DNA of 64,000 nucleotides from Seleniibacterium sp963677135 (GCA_963677135.2 CAXXLS010000001.1:1-64000); one strand, 5' to 3'. Positions 15,400 through 24,465 are shown, counted from the stretch's first letter. Notes: generated by a model not told the origin, from the sequence alone. Made by a program: numbers and translations.

Positions 15400-17479
15400 T
15401 GACAGTCACCGTTCCTATCGACCGCACCTTGAGGTGAGGAGCGATCTCGTTGTGAGAGATAATTGCCAGCCCGGGCAGGTACCGTTCAGTCAACCTTTTG
15501 ACATGGAGTCGGATTGTTGGCGTACAGAGCAGCACCGGGGTCGCCCCCGCGACTTTCTGTACCGCCTTGTTGAGACTGTTGATCAGGGCCTGGGCAAAGC
15601 CGGGGTCAAGGGCCAGGTAAGTCCCCTGATCCGTGCTGTGCAGCGCGTCCTGGATCTTGGTTTCAACATTCCGGTCAAAGGTCATGACTTCGAGCACCTT
15701 TCCATCGACACTGTAGTTACTGCTGATCGAACGGGCCATGACCGCCCGTACATGTTCGGTCAGTTGATCTGGATCATGCACAACTGGTGCCCAATCTGCC
15801 AAAGTTTCCAAAATAGTTCTCAGATCGCGGACCGAAACCCCTTCGCGCAGCAGATTCTGCAGAACGCGCATGACCACCCCGAGACTGAGCATATTGGGAA
15901 CCAGCTCCTCGACCAGCTTGGGATAGTCCTTGGCCAGGTTGTCGAGAAGGTTCTGGGTCTCCTGACGGCCGAGCAGTTCGTGGCCGTGCTTCTTGATCAG
16001 CTCGCTCAGATGGGTCGCCACGACCGTGGTATTGTCGACCACCGTATAGCCCGAGATCTGGGCCCTTTCCTTCTTGTCTTCCGAAATCCAGACGGCCGGC
16101 AGGTTGAAGGCCGGCTCGACGGTGTCGATCCCCTTGATAGTTTCCGTCGCCGTTCCCGGGTTCATGGCCAGATAATGTCCGGGCAGCAGTTCCCCGCCGC
16201 CGATCCGGACCCCTTTGAGCAGGATGGCGTACTCGTTGGGCTTGAGCTGCAGATTGTCCTTGATGTGCACCGGCGGAACGATAAAGCCGAAATCGAGGGC
16301 AAACTGTTTGCGAATCGACTTGATCCGCGGCAGCAGCTCGCCGTTCTGGGCCGTATCGACCAGGGGAATCAGCCCGTAGCCGACTTCCATCTCGAGCAGG
16401 TCGACGGACAGCATCTTCTCGTAGTTCTCTTCTTCGATCTGCTTGGGCGCAGGCGCCTCGTCGATAGCCGGCAGCCTGTTTTCCTCCTCGCGGGCCTTCT
16501 GCACCCGCCAGGCAATCCAGCCCAGCAGGACGGACAGAATAAAGAAGGGCAACTGCGGCAGCCCCGGAATCAGGGCGAAGGCGAGAAGGATCCCCGAGAC
16601 CACCCAGAGCGCGCGCGGATGGACGGTAAATTGCCGCTTCATCTCGGTTCCGAAGTCGTCGTCGCTGGCCGTCCTGGTGACCATGATGCCGGCACCGGTG
16701 GAGATGATCAGCGCCGGAATCTGCCCTACCAGGCCGTCGCCGACGGTCAGAATCGTGTAATTGGCGGCGGCTTCCGCCATGGGCATCCCCTTCTGCATGA
16801 CCCCGATGACGAAACCGGCGCCGATATTGATCAGGGTAATGATGATCCCGGCAATGGCGTCCCCTTTGACGAACTTGCTGGCACCGTCCATGGCCCCGTA
16901 GAAATCGGATTCGGCGGCGATCTCCTTGCGCCGGGTCCGCGCTTCGTCATCGTTGATCAGGCCGGCGTTGAGATCGGCGTCGATGGCCATCTGCTTGCCG
17001 GGCATGGCGTCCAGGGTAAAACGTGCGGCCACCTCGGCCACCCGGCCGGCACCCTTGGTGATAACCATGAAGTTGATGATCACCAGAATGATGAAGATGA
17101 CGATACCGACCACGTAGTTCCCCCCGACCACGAACTGCCCGAAGGCCTGAATGACGCTCCCCGCCGCCGAAGGGCCTTCGTCGCCGTGCAGCAGGATCAG
17201 ACGGGTCGAAGCCACGTTCAGAGACAGCCGGAACAGGGTGGTAATCAGCAGGATGCTGGGGAAGATGGCGAAATCGAGGGCCCGGGAGGTATAGAGGGCG
17301 ATAATCAGAATCAGCAGCCCGATGGTGATGTTCAAAGACAGAAAGATATCGAGCAGCATCGGCGGCAGAGGCAGGATCATCAGCATCAGAATCAGGACCA
17401 GCCCGAAAGCAACCAGGATATCACTGCGCACCAGCAGTTCCCGCCAGCGGTTATTGATCATGCCATCCAATGCAGCCAT
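15389..17479 (-). CDS. flhA: Flagellar export gate component FlhA
   Basis: FlhA is the large inner-membrane component of the type III export gate. The 696-aa protein has about eight N-terminal membrane helices and the FHIPEP signature RVAEVAARFTLDAMPGKQMA with IDADLNAG, followed by the linker and a large cytoplasmic domain binding chaperone-substrate complexes. The length is standard. It is 99 bases downstream of flhB, a gap that contains a palindromic hairpin (17499-17525), and overlaps flhF by 11 bases. Confidence 0.97.
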   Translation of the reverse strand: MAALDGMINNRWRELLVRSDILVAFGLVLILMLMILPLPPMLLDIFLSLNITIGLLILIIALYTSRALDFAIFPSILLITTLFRLSLNVASTRLILLHGDEGPSAAGSVIQAFGQFVVGGNYVVGIVIFIILVIINFMVITKGAGRVAEVAARFTLDAMPGKQMAIDADLNAGLINDDEARTRRKEIAAESDFYGAMDGASKFVKGDAIAGIIITLINIGAGFVIGVMQKGMPMAEAAANYTILTVGDGLVGQIPALIISTGAGIMVTRTASDDDFGTEMKRQFTVHPRALWVVSGILLAFALIPGLPQLPFFILSVLLGWIAWRVQKAREEENRLPAIDEAPAPKQIEEENYEKMLSVDLLEMEVGYGLIPLVDTAQNGELLPRIKSIRKQFALDFGFIVPPVHIKDNLQLKPNEYAILLKGVRIGGGELLPGHYLAMNPGTATETIKGIDTVEPAFNLPAVWISEDKKERAQISGYTVVDNTTVVATHLSELIKKHGHELLGRQETQNLLDNLAKDYPKLVEELVPNMLSLGVVMRVLQNLLREGVSVRDLRTILETLADWAPVVHDPDQLTEHVRAVMARSISSNYSVDGKVLEVMTFDRNVETKIQDALHSTDQGTYLALDPGFAQALINSLNKAVQKVAGATPVLLCTPTIRLHVKRLTERYLPGLAIISHNEIAPHLKVRSIGTVTVNVG

Positions 17480-17498
17480 AGTTCGTTCCCTCTATCAG

Positions 17499-17525
17499 AA
17501 AATTTGACACGCCTGTCAAAGTTTT
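17499..17525 (-). promoter_or_regulatory. Palindromic hairpin between flhB and flhA
   Basis: TTTGACA (17503-17509), CGCC, TGTCAAA (17514-17520) is a perfect 7-bp inverted repeat flanked by AAAA on the left and TTTT on the right after one extra base. On the minus strand the stem is followed by TTTTC, so it could act as a weak attenuator, or the DNA palindrome could be an operator. Confidence 0.45.
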
Positions 17526-17578
17526 GGCTCAGCTCTAAATTCCGGTTAATTTTGTTTTTGTTATTTGATTTCAACAAC

Positions 17579-18637
17579 TTATTTCTTTTTCAGACCGTAG
17601 ACATAGGCCAATATTTCGGCCACGGCGGTAAACATGTCCTCGGGAATTTCCTCCCCTACCTCCTGCTTGTACAAAGCTCGTGCCACCGGCTTGTTTTCAA
17701 CCATGGGAACATGATGTTCCCGGGCGATTTCCCGGATTCGGAAGGCCAGATGATCGGCCCCTTTGGCGACGATCTGCGGGGCGTTCATTTCGTCCCGGCG
17801 GTAGGCCAGGGCGATGGAAAGGTGGGTCGGGTTGGTGATGATGACGTCGGCCTTGGGGACTTCGGCCATCATCCGGCGGCGCGCCATCTGCACCTGCATG
17901 GAGCGGATCCGCGACTTGATCTGCGGGTTCCCCTCGGTATCCTTGTGCTCCTCCTTGACCTCCTGTTTGGTCATCTTCATTTTTTCTTCCATCTCGTACC
18001 TGGTGAAACTGTAATCGATGACCGCCAGCACGATGATGATCCCGCAGCTCTTGGCCAGGACCAGGAAAGCGACATGAGCCAGGAAGATCAGGCTTTGCCT
18101 GGTTTCCAGCAATGACAGGGTGAGGGCCTGGTCAAACTCCCCGGCCACGGTTTTGTAGGCGACGAAACCGATCAGGGAGACCTTGGCCAACGATTTGACC
18201 AGCTCGACGGCGGACCGCTTCGACACGAATTTCGACATCCCGGTGATGGGGTTGAACTTGTTGAGGTCCGGCTGAAAAACCTTGGTGCTGAAGAGCGGCC
18301 CCACCTGAAGAAATGAGGCGAAAAAACCGACCACCAGGGTCAGCAGGAAAACCGGCCAGAGCAGCTTGGCCATAAGCAGCCCCAAAGTCCAGGCCAGGTT
18401 CATCACCGACAGGGAGGTGACCTCGAAATCGCTCAGCAGACGCAGAAAGCGCCCATAGATATGTTCCAGCTCAAGCCAGAAACTCTTGGCGTAGAACACC
18501 CAGAGGAGCAGCGACATGGTCAGCAGGGCCGCGGTTCCGACTTCTCTGCTCTGGGCGACCTGCCCTTTTTCCCGGAAATCCTGGCGCCGCTTGCTGGTTG
18601 CCTGTTCTGTGCGTTCCTGACCCGACTCTTCGGCCAT
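17579..18637 (-). CDS. flhB: Flagellar export switch protein FlhB
   Basis: FlhB is an inner-membrane export component that switches substrate specificity when the hook is complete. The protein has four membrane helices in the N-terminal half and the autocleavage motif NPTH near residue 270 (VIITNPTHLSIALAY), after which the C-terminal domain continues to KKK. The ATG at 18637 is preferred to a GTG at 18643 because AGGA lies 7 bases upstream of it. The 102-base gap after fliR holds an inverted repeat, and the 99-base gap before flhA holds another. Confidence 0.96.
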   Translation of the reverse strand: MAEESGQERTEQATSKRRQDFREKGQVAQSREVGTAALLTMSLLLWVFYAKSFWLELEHIYGRFLRLLSDFEVTSLSVMNLAWTLGLLMAKLLWPVFLLTLVVGFFASFLQVGPLFSTKVFQPDLNKFNPITGMSKFVSKRSAVELVKSLAKVSLIGFVAYKTVAGEFDQALTLSLLETRQSLIFLAHVAFLVLAKSCGIIIVLAVIDYSFTRYEMEEKMKMTKQEVKEEHKDTEGNPQIKSRIRSMQVQMARRRMMAEVPKADVIITNPTHLSIALAYRRDEMNAPQIVAKGADHLAFRIREIAREHHVPMVENKPVARALYKQEVGEEIPEDMFTAVAEILAYVYGLKKK

Positions 18638-18677
18638 ATCCACGTCCTATGGGCTTTGTCACGCGTCACTCGTTAGG

Positions 18678-18702
18678 GGTCATTGGTTTTATACGAATGA
18701 CC
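18678..18702 (-). promoter_or_regulatory. Inverted repeat between fliR and flhB
   Basis: GGTCATT (18678-18684) and AATGACC (18696-18702) pair perfectly around an 11-base AT-rich loop in the 102-base fliR-flhB gap. It may be an mRNA hairpin or an operator; no U-tract follows on the minus strand. Confidence 0.4.
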
Positions 18703-18739
18703 TGAGACGAGGAGCTCATGACAATATTTTGGCAGTTTT

Positions 18740-19516
18740 TTAAAACAGACTGAAGAGTCGCAAGAACCGTTCCGAAAGTGAGGAAAATTCGTTCTGAAGC
18801 AGAGTCGCCATGATTCCCAGGGTCAGTCCCATGACGATAAAAGACAGGCCGATATTGATGGGGAAAGAGAGCATGAAGACATTGAGCTGGGGGAAAACCC
18901 GGGACATGACCCCGAGGATCAGGGTTGACAGGATCAACAGCACCAGGATCGGGGCCACCAGCCTGACGCTGAGAATGAGGGAATGATTGGCCACCTCCAC
19001 CATCATCGGAATGGCGCCCCCCCTCAGATCGAGGCTGCCCGGCGGCAGCATCTCGAAGGATGCCATGAGCGCTTCCAGGAACAGATGATGAACATCCAGG
19101 GCCAGAAACAGCATGATGGCGAAAATACTCTGAAAGCGCGCGATCAGGGCAACCTGCTGCTGGTTGACAGGATCGAAAACATTGGCCGCGGCGAACCCCA
19201 TCTGGTAGCCGATGACGGATCCGGCGAACTCGGCGGCCATAAAGACCAGCTGGGCCAGGAACCCGACCAGCAGGCCCAGCACGATATCCCCGCCGATCAC
19301 CAGGGCCAGGGCCCAGGGCGCCAGGGAGCCTGCGGGAAGATAATCTCTGACCAGGGGGTAGGTCATCAGGGCAAACAGGAAGGCGATCCCGAAGCGCAGC
19401 TGCGGCGGGACCTGGTTGCCGCTGAAGATAGGAATCCCCGCGAACACGGCGGCGACCCGAGCCAGGCAGATGAGGAACCCCTGGATCAGGGGAAGGGAAA
19501 ACTGGGGCAGTTCCAT
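18740..19516 (-). CDS. fliR: Flagellar export gate component FliR
   Basis: FliR is a membrane component of the FliPQR export pore. The 258-aa protein starts MELPQFSLPLIQGFLICLAR and has about six membrane helices, including RVAAVFAGIPIFSGNQVPPQ, GFAAANVFDPVNQQQVALIA and INIGLSFIVMGLTLGIMATL. The ATG at 19516 was chosen over a long in-frame extension up to 19810, which would overlay fliQ; the chosen length is normal for FliR. It lies 14 bases after fliQ. Confidence 0.95.
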   Translation of the reverse strand: MELPQFSLPLIQGFLICLARVAAVFAGIPIFSGNQVPPQLRFGIAFLFALMTYPLVRDYLPAGSLAPWALALVIGGDIVLGLLVGFLAQLVFMAAEFAGSVIGYQMGFAAANVFDPVNQQQVALIARFQSIFAIMLFLALDVHHLFLEALMASFEMLPPGSLDLRGGAIPMMVEVANHSLILSVRLVAPILVLLILSTLILGVMSRVFPQLNVFMLSFPINIGLSFIVMGLTLGIMATLLQNEFSSLSERFLRLFSLF

Positions 19517-19530
19517 GACCGGCCCTGGAG

Positions 19531-19800
19531 CTAGCGCCCGACCATGGGCAGCTGATCGAAAATGAGCATCACAAAGGCGGACACTTTCTGCAGGATCCAC
19601 GGCGCGAAGATCAGCAGGGCGACAAAGACCCCGACGATCTTGGGGATAAAGGTCATGGTCTGCTCGTTGATCTGGGTCGCGGCCTGAAAAATACTGATCA
19701 CCAGCCCGATCACCAGGGCCGTAATCAGCATGGGGGCCGCACACATGAGGGTGGTTTCTATGGCCTGACGGGCGATTCCGATGACAAATTCCGGGGTCAT
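19531..19800 (-). CDS. fliQ: Flagellar export gate component FliQ
   Basis: FliQ is a small two-helix subunit of the export pore. The 89-aa protein has the family pattern: MTPEFVIGIARQAIETTLMC, first membrane segment APMLITALVIGLVISIFQAA, the TQINEQTMTFIPKIVG loop and the second helix VGVFVALLIFAPWILQKV. Length and motifs are standard. It lies 37 bases after fliP and 14 before fliR. Confidence 0.97.
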   Translation of the reverse strand: MTPEFVIGIARQAIETTLMCAAPMLITALVIGLVISIFQAATQINEQTMTFIPKIVGVFVALLIFAPWILQKVSAFVMLIFDQLPMVGR

Positions 19801-19837
19801 TTCTGCCCACTCCTTTGCGGTAAAGGGGACCGGGACA

Positions 19838-20575
19838 TCAGCCGAAACTCTGAATCAGCGAGCCCACCACCAGCGACCAGCCGTCGACCAACACGAAGAG
19901 TAGAATCTTGAACGGCAACGAGACGATGATCGGCGGCAGCATCATCATCCCCATGGCCATGAGGATGGAGGCGACGATCATATCGATCATCAGAAACGGC
20001 ACGAACAGCAGAAACCCCATCTGGAAGGCCCGCTTCAGTTCGGACAGCATGAAGGCCGGAATCAGGGTCAGCAGGGAGATGTCGTCCTGGTTCTCCGGCT
20101 GGGGAGATTTGGAGATATCGACCAGAAACTGCAGATCCTTCTCGCTGACCTGCGAGAACATGAACGCCCGCATCGGCTTGACCGCTTCGTCCAGAGCCTG
20201 ATCCTGATTGATCTGGTTGTCCAGATAGGGCTGCAGGGCATTGTCGTTGATCTGGTTGAAAACCGGGGCCATGACGAAGAAAGTGAGAAACAGGGCCAGC
20301 CCGATCACGATCTGGTTGGACGGAGCCTGCTGAGTGCCCATGGCCTGCCGCACAAAGGACAGGACGATGACAATCCGGGTGAAACCGGTGGTCATCAGCA
20401 AAATGGCCGGGGCGACCGAAATAATGGTGAGGACGATGAGAATCTGCAGGGCCGTCGACACCTCGCCCGGATCGGTCGCTTCGCCGATCCCCAGGGTGAT
20501 GGTGGGGAGACCCTGGCCGAAGGCAGCAACCGGCAACAGCGCCAGCAGCATCAGGACCAGAACCTTGGCTTTCAT
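19838..20575 (-). CDS. fliP: Flagellar export gate component FliP
   Basis: FliP is the main subunit of the export pore and is made with a cleaved signal peptide (MKAKVLVLMLLALLPVAAFG). The 245-aa protein has the family motif FTRIVIVLSFVRQAMGTQQA, the PSNQIVIGLALFLTFF helix, and the C-terminal FQMGFLLFVPFLMIDMIVAS and GMMMLPPIIVSLPFKILLFV segments. The start overlaps fliO by 4 bases. Confidence 0.97.
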   Translation of the reverse strand: MKAKVLVLMLLALLPVAAFGQGLPTITLGIGEATDPGEVSTALQILIVLTIISVAPAILLMTTGFTRIVIVLSFVRQAMGTQQAPSNQIVIGLALFLTFFVMAPVFNQINDNALQPYLDNQINQDQALDEAVKPMRAFMFSQVSEKDLQFLVDISKSPQPENQDDISLLTLIPAFMLSELKRAFQMGFLLFVPFLMIDMIVASILMAMGMMMLPPIIVSLPFKILLFVLVDGWSLVVGSLIQSFG

Positions 20576-20946
20576 GACTGCTCCTCGCCCAGGTGGCGAA
20601 GCTGATCACTGAAGCGATGATCAGGCTGCAGCTTGGTCAGGCATTCGATCCGGTCGTGGCTGAGTCCCAGCAACAGCTCTTCATCGCGGACCCGGACCAC
20701 GCACAGGAACTTGCGCCCGCCGAGGGGGCGGGTCTCCAGGACCTTGATCAGGCCGTCTTTGCGCTGGGGCAGCACGGGAAAGCCCTTTTTGGTCGCGGCG
20801 TAGAGCAACAGCAGGATGCCGACGACAACCGCCAGGGCCGCAACCATTTTCAGGGACGAGCCGAGCAGACTCGGCCCGGCGACTTCCTCGGCAGCCCAGA
20901 CCGGTTCGGCCAGCACCAGCATCAGCAGAAAGATCCGTTTCATCAT
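20572..20946 (-). CDS. fliO: Flagellar biosynthesis protein FliO
   Basis: FliO helps assemble the FliP ring. The 124-aa protein has a signal-like N-terminus (MMKRIFLLMLVLAEPVWAAE), one membrane helix (MVAALAVVVGILLLLYAATK) and a cytoplasmic FliO domain with KVLETRPLGGRKFLCVVRV and LLLGLSHDRIECL. Its position between fliN and fliP supports the call. It overlaps fliN by one base and fliP by 4. Confidence 0.92.
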   Translation of the reverse strand: MMKRIFLLMLVLAEPVWAAEEVAGPSLLGSSLKMVAALAVVVGILLLLYAATKKGFPVLPQRKDGLIKVLETRPLGGRKFLCVVRVRDEELLLGLSHDRIECLTKLQPDHRFSDQLRHLGEEQS

Positions 20947-21266
20947 CAGCCCAGCTTCTCGATCCGCTCCGAGGGGCTGACGACATCGGTCAGGCGCAAC
21001 CCGAACTTGTCGTTGACGACCACGGCCTCGCCGCGGGCGATCAGCCGCGAGTTGACATACAGGTCCAGAGGCTCGCCGGCCAGCTTGTCGAGTTCGATCA
21101 GCGACCCTTCCTGGAGCTGCAGCAGGTCGCGCACCAGAATCCGCGACCGTCCGACTTCCACGGCGACTTCCAGCGGGATATCGAGCAGCAGGTCGATCCC
21201 GCGCCCGCTGTCATCCTTGCCGGCCATCTGATCAGGCTGACCGTTTTCCATTTTCATATCACTCAT
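20946..21266 (-). CDS. fliN: Flagellar motor switch protein FliN
   Basis: FliN, with FliM and FliG, forms the cytoplasmic C-ring that sets rotation direction. The 106-aa protein is a short variable N-terminus followed by a single SpoA domain (LLLDIPLEVAVEVGRSRILV, GSLIELDKLAGEPLDLYVNS, RGEAVVVNDKFGLRLTDVV). It follows fliM by 3 bases and overlaps fliO by one. Confidence 0.96.
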   Translation of the reverse strand: MSDMKMENGQPDQMAGKDDSGRGIDLLLDIPLEVAVEVGRSRILVRDLLQLQEGSLIELDKLAGEPLDLYVNSRLIARGEAVVVNDKFGLRLTDVVSPSERIEKLG

Positions 21267-21269
21267 CTG

Positions 21270-22277
21270 CTATCCTCCCTGGGGAATCCGCCCCAGAATG
21301 CGAATTGCTTTTTTACCGTTCTGAACGCCCGCCACCCCCAGGAACTTGGGGCGTTGCTCCACCATGACCTTGAGGGGGGCATCCGGCTTGAAATCCAGCT
21401 CGATGACATCCCCGACCTGAAAATTGAGGATATCGCGAACCCGCAGCGACACTGACCCCAGCCGGGCTTCCAGCTCGACCTTCATATGCTCCAGTTCGGA
21501 ACAGACCAGACCCTGCCATTTACTGTTCTGCAGAGCGCTGGCGGGGACCGCCTTGAGCTGCTGTTTCTTCTGCAGGGGCTCAAGGGTGGAGTGAGGAATC
21601 ACCAGGGTGATGCTCCCCTCGAGATTGTCGATGGAGACCTTGAAACGGGCCGCGACAACGCCCACTTCGGCGCTGACGAAATTCAGCAGGCGCAGGTTGC
21701 TAACCACCTCGACCAGGCTGGCACTGAGCTCCTGCACCTGGGCGAACCCTTTATTCAGTTCCGGGCAGGCCGACTGAATGACGTCCCTGATCACATTCAG
21801 CTCGATGGCACTCATGCCACGGTTGGGAATCACCATGTTGCTGTCGGCGCTGCCGCCGAGAACCATTTCCACCAGGGAGAAGGACAGCTGCTCGTCAAAA
21901 ATCAGCAGCCCTCCGCCGGTCAGAGGTTCCAGCTGCATGATGCCGATCGCACCCCGCCCCGACAGGCGCTGCAGTAAAGCGTCGAAGACCATCGACTCCA
22001 TGGCTTCCAGCTTGACATGAACCGCGCGCTGAAAGCGGGTCGACATGGACAGGGCGTAGTTCCGGGCGAAGCTGTCGAGGATCAGGTCGTAGTTTTTGAG
22101 CCGCCAGCTTTCCGGGCCGTCTGCCCTGAACAGGTTGCAGTCTTTGGCCTTCTTGGCCGCGGCCGAACTGATCCCCCCGGCATCCGATTCGCTGCCGACT
22201 TCGTCAACATCGATCTCGCCATGGCGGACTGCCGACAACAGATCGGCTATTTCTTCTTTTGTGAGGATCTTTTCCAC
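21270..22277 (-). CDS. fliM: Flagellar motor switch protein FliM
   Basis: FliM links CheY-P to the motor switch. The 335-aa protein begins with the CheY-binding peptide-like EKILTKEEIADLLSAV, followed by the CheC-like middle domain (NYDLILDSFARNYALSMSTR) and a C-terminal SpoA domain (RVRDILNFQVGDVIELDF). It starts with GTG at 22275-22277 and no ATG gives a better start. The presence of the CheY-binding tip implies a chemotaxis system although no che genes lie in this window. Confidence 0.96.
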   Translation of the reverse strand: MEKILTKEEIADLLSAVRHGEIDVDEVGSESDAGGISSAAAKKAKDCNLFRADGPESWRLKNYDLILDSFARNYALSMSTRFQRAVHVKLEAMESMVFDALLQRLSGRGAIGIMQLEPLTGGGLLIFDEQLSFSLVEMVLGGSADSNMVIPNRGMSAIELNVIRDVIQSACPELNKGFAQVQELSASLVEVVSNLRLLNFVSAEVGVVAARFKVSIDNLEGSITLVIPHSTLEPLQKKQQLKAVPASALQNSKWQGLVCSELEHMKVELEARLGSVSLRVRDILNFQVGDVIELDFKPDAPLKVMVEQRPKFLGVAGVQNGKKAIRILGRIPQGG

Positions 22278-22289
22278 GCCCGTCAGCCT

Positions 22290-22781
22290 TTACTGAACGA
22301 CAAAGTCCGTAAAATAGATACGTTTGACCTTCCCTTTTACCAGGATGCTGTTGAGCTTGTTGATCAGCTCCGCACGCAGCTGAATTTTCCCCTGAAGGTC
22401 ACTGAGTTCACTGAAGGTTTTGTTGCCGATAAGCAGCAGAATGGCATCTTTGACCTGCGGCATCCGGGAATTCAGCTCCAGGGACGCAGCATCGCTGTCG
22501 ACTTCGATGGTGATGGCCGCCTTCAGGTAGCGGCTCTCCTCATCGTCAAGAATATTGACGATGAAGGTATCGATGTTGACCATCGGTCCCACCTGGCTGG
22601 CCTCCAGCTCGGCTGCGGCCTGTTCCGCCTCGGGAGACACCTTGTCATCGCCGCCCTTCATGAAGAAAAAACCGCCAACGCCGGCACCGATGAGAACGAG
22701 CAGGACCACCGCAATGATAATGATCAGCTTCTTCTTCGATCCGCCTTTGTCTTCCGGTTGTTTTGCCGGTTCTTTTGCCAT
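22290..22781 (-). CDS. fliL: Flagellar basal body-associated protein FliL
   Basis: FliL is a single-pass inner-membrane protein that surrounds the stator and improves torque. The 163-aa protein has a charged N-terminal tail, one helix (LIIIIAVVLLVLIGAGVGGF) and a periplasmic stomatin-like domain with NIDTFIVNILDDEESRYLKA and VKDAILLLIGNKTFSELSD. It lies between motB and fliM, behind a hairpin at 22848-22878 that separates it from motB. Confidence 0.94.
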   Translation of the reverse strand: MAKEPAKQPEDKGGSKKKLIIIIAVVLLVLIGAGVGGFFFMKGGDDKVSPEAEQAAAELEASQVGPMVNIDTFIVNILDDEESRYLKAAITIEVDSDAASLELNSRMPQVKDAILLLIGNKTFSELSDLQGKIQLRAELINKLNSILVKGKVKRIYFTDFVVQ

Positions 22782-22847
22782 CGTTCGATCCCTTCCACTC
22801 CACGCCAGTCAGTGGAGATTTCAGCTTTGAAATGTCAGATTTGAAAT

Positions 22848-22878
22848 CCTTTTTGAGGGGGCTTGCCCCTTAAAAAGG
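22848..22878 (-). promoter_or_regulatory. Hairpin at the motB stop, between motB and fliL
   Basis: CCTTTTTGAGGGGGC (22848-22862) pairs almost perfectly with GCCCCTTAAAAAGG (22865-22878) around TT. The structure covers the motB stop codon. No U-tract follows on the minus strand, so partial attenuation or RNA processing is more likely than full termination. Confidence 0.55.
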
Positions 22879-23601
22879 AGCCTGATCCTTGGCATCGATC
22901 AGGTAAGGCAGCTCCTGATCCGGGGCCCCCTGGCTTTCCAGGACGAATTCGACCCGTCGGTTCAGGGCCCGCTCCCGGTCGCTGTTATTGGGAAACAGGG
23001 GTTTCTGGGACCCGTAGCCCGTGGCCGCCATCCGGGTCATGGGAATCAGCTGGTTGGTGGCCAGAAAACGCAGGACCGAAACCGCACGATCCACCGAGAG
23101 CTCCCAGTTGGCCATTTCCGCGCCGCGGTCGTCGGTATGCCCCTCGATCTTCATGTTCAGGGGCAGGGGCCGGACCAATTCCGCGACTTTGCGCAGAATC
23201 GGATCCGCTTCGGGGCTCAAGCGGCTCTCGCCCGAAGCAAACAGCACCGCCTCGTCAACCCGCAGGATGACCGCCCCACGGTCCTTGACCAGCTTGATTT
23301 CCTCGTTAAGTTTCAGTTCACGCAGCTTGACCTTGATCCGCCGGAAAACTTTGGCGGTAAAATCATCGTTAATCGGGACGTAGGACACAACCTGGGGAGG
23401 CACCTGCTCGGTCTGCCGGCTGCTCCCCATGACGCCAAAGGCTCCGGCCAGGGAACTACTGGCTTTCTGGAACTTGACCTGATCCATGTTGGCCATCGAC
23501 AGCATCAGCACGAAGAAGGTCAGCAGCAGAGTCACCATATCACTGAAAGTGACCATCCACATGGGCGCCCCGGCCGGCTGTTTTTTCTCCTTCTTGGGCA
23601 T
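22870..23601 (-). CDS. motB: Flagellar stator protein MotB (PomB/MotS-type)
   Basis: MotB anchors the stator to peptidoglycan and carries the ion-binding Asp. The 243-aa protein has a single N-terminal membrane helix with the essential acidic residue in TFSDMVTLLLTFFVLMLSM, and a C-terminal OmpA-like peptidoglycan-binding domain with KIEGHTDDRGAEMANWELS and RAVSVLRFL. It lies 9 bases after motA. Its partner MotA resembles the PomA/MotP group, so the coupling ion may be Na+ rather than H+ (inference). Confidence 0.94.
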   Translation of the reverse strand: MPKKEKKQPAGAPMWMVTFSDMVTLLLTFFVLMLSMANMDQVKFQKASSSLAGAFGVMGSSRQTEQVPPQVVSYVPINDDFTAKVFRRIKVKLRELKLNEEIKLVKDRGAVILRVDEAVLFASGESRLSPEADPILRKVAELVRPLPLNMKIEGHTDDRGAEMANWELSVDRAVSVLRFLATNQLIPMTRMAATGYGSQKPLFPNNSDRERALNRRVEFVLESQGAPDQELPYLIDAKDQAPF

Positions 23602-23610
23602 CGTCAGCTC

Positions 23611-24375
23611 CTAGCCGAAGTTGCTCTGGCGCTCCTTGGGAGCGACGAAAGCATGTAAGCGCTGTTCCATCAGGCGCGGGTTCTCCCCTTCAAGGATCGC
23701 CTTCATCCCCTCGGTGACCAGGGTCTTGTTGAGCACTTCGCTGGCCGACCGCAGCTTCAGCTTGCCGGCAATCGGGTTGGCCACGACATTGGCGATGACC
23801 GCCCCGTAAAAGGTGGTCAGCAGGGCGACCGCCATGGCCGGGCCGATGGAGGACGGATCGTTCATGTTCTGCAGCATCTGGACCAGTCCGATCAGGGTCC
23901 CGATCATCCCCATGGCCGGGGAGTAGGCGGCGATGGTGGTGAAGATATCGGCCCCCTTGTCATGGCGCTCCATGACATATTCGATTTCCTTGTCGAGCAT
24001 TTCCTTGAGGGCTTCGGGTTCCTGGCCGTCAACCGCCATCTGCAATCCCTTGAGAAAGAACTCATCGTCGATTTCATTCATGACCGACTGCAGGGAGAGA
24101 ATCCCTTCCTTACGGGCTTTGCCAGCGTAGGCGATCAGCTTTTCGATGGTTTCGACGGGTGACTGGGCCTTGTGAAAAAAGGCTTTCCGAGCCACATTGA
24201 AAGCGCCGAGAATATCGCCCAGCGGAAAGTGCACCAGCACCGTTCCGATCGTCCCCCCGATAACAATCGTCATGGAGGCGATATCGACGAAGATCATCAG
24301 GGAGCCACCCTGCATGATCGCGACCAGCATCAAACCGAAGGCTGCCAGTAACCCGATTATTGTTGCGATATCCAT
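23611..24375 (-). CDS. motA: Flagellar stator protein MotA (PomA-like)
   Basis: MotA forms the ion channel with MotB. The 254-aa protein has four membrane helices (MDIATIIGLLAAFGLMLVAI at the start) and the conserved proline-bearing YSPAMGMIGTLIGLVQML, plus GPAMAVALLTTFYGAVIANV. Both its length and its N-terminal segment (GGSLMIFVDIASMTIVIGGT) resemble PomA/MotP better than the 295-aa E. coli type. It is the first gene behind the sigma-54 promoter at 24466-24480 and is 9 bases upstream of motB. Confidence 0.95.
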   Translation of the reverse strand: MDIATIIGLLAAFGLMLVAIMQGGSLMIFVDIASMTIVIGGTIGTVLVHFPLGDILGAFNVARKAFFHKAQSPVETIEKLIAYAGKARKEGILSLQSVMNEIDDEFFLKGLQMAVDGQEPEALKEMLDKEIEYVMERHDKGADIFTTIAAYSPAMGMIGTLIGLVQMLQNMNDPSSIGPAMAVALLTTFYGAVIANVVANPIAGKLKLRSASEVLNKTLVTEGMKAILEGENPRLMEQRLHAFVAPKERQSNFG

Positions 24376-24465
24376 AAACGTCCTCTGCCCCTGGCCTGTA
24401 TCTAGAAGATTTCCGGAAAAGGCTTTGTCAATTTCGTGTCAAAATAATATCCACGTAAATGTCTA

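Noticed and set aside
14849..18115. Open plus-strand frame of over 1000 codons opposite flhF, flhA and flhB
   Set aside because: It mirrors GC-rich codon bias on the opposite strand; the minus-strand genes have unambiguous family motifs and tight operon spacing.
18638..18643. GTG start of flhB
   Set aside because: AGGA would be one base before it; the ATG at 18637 has 7-base spacing.
19517..19810. Longer FliR frame over fliQ
   Set aside because: Would overlap the fliQ gene; FliR family proteins start at the MELPQ position.
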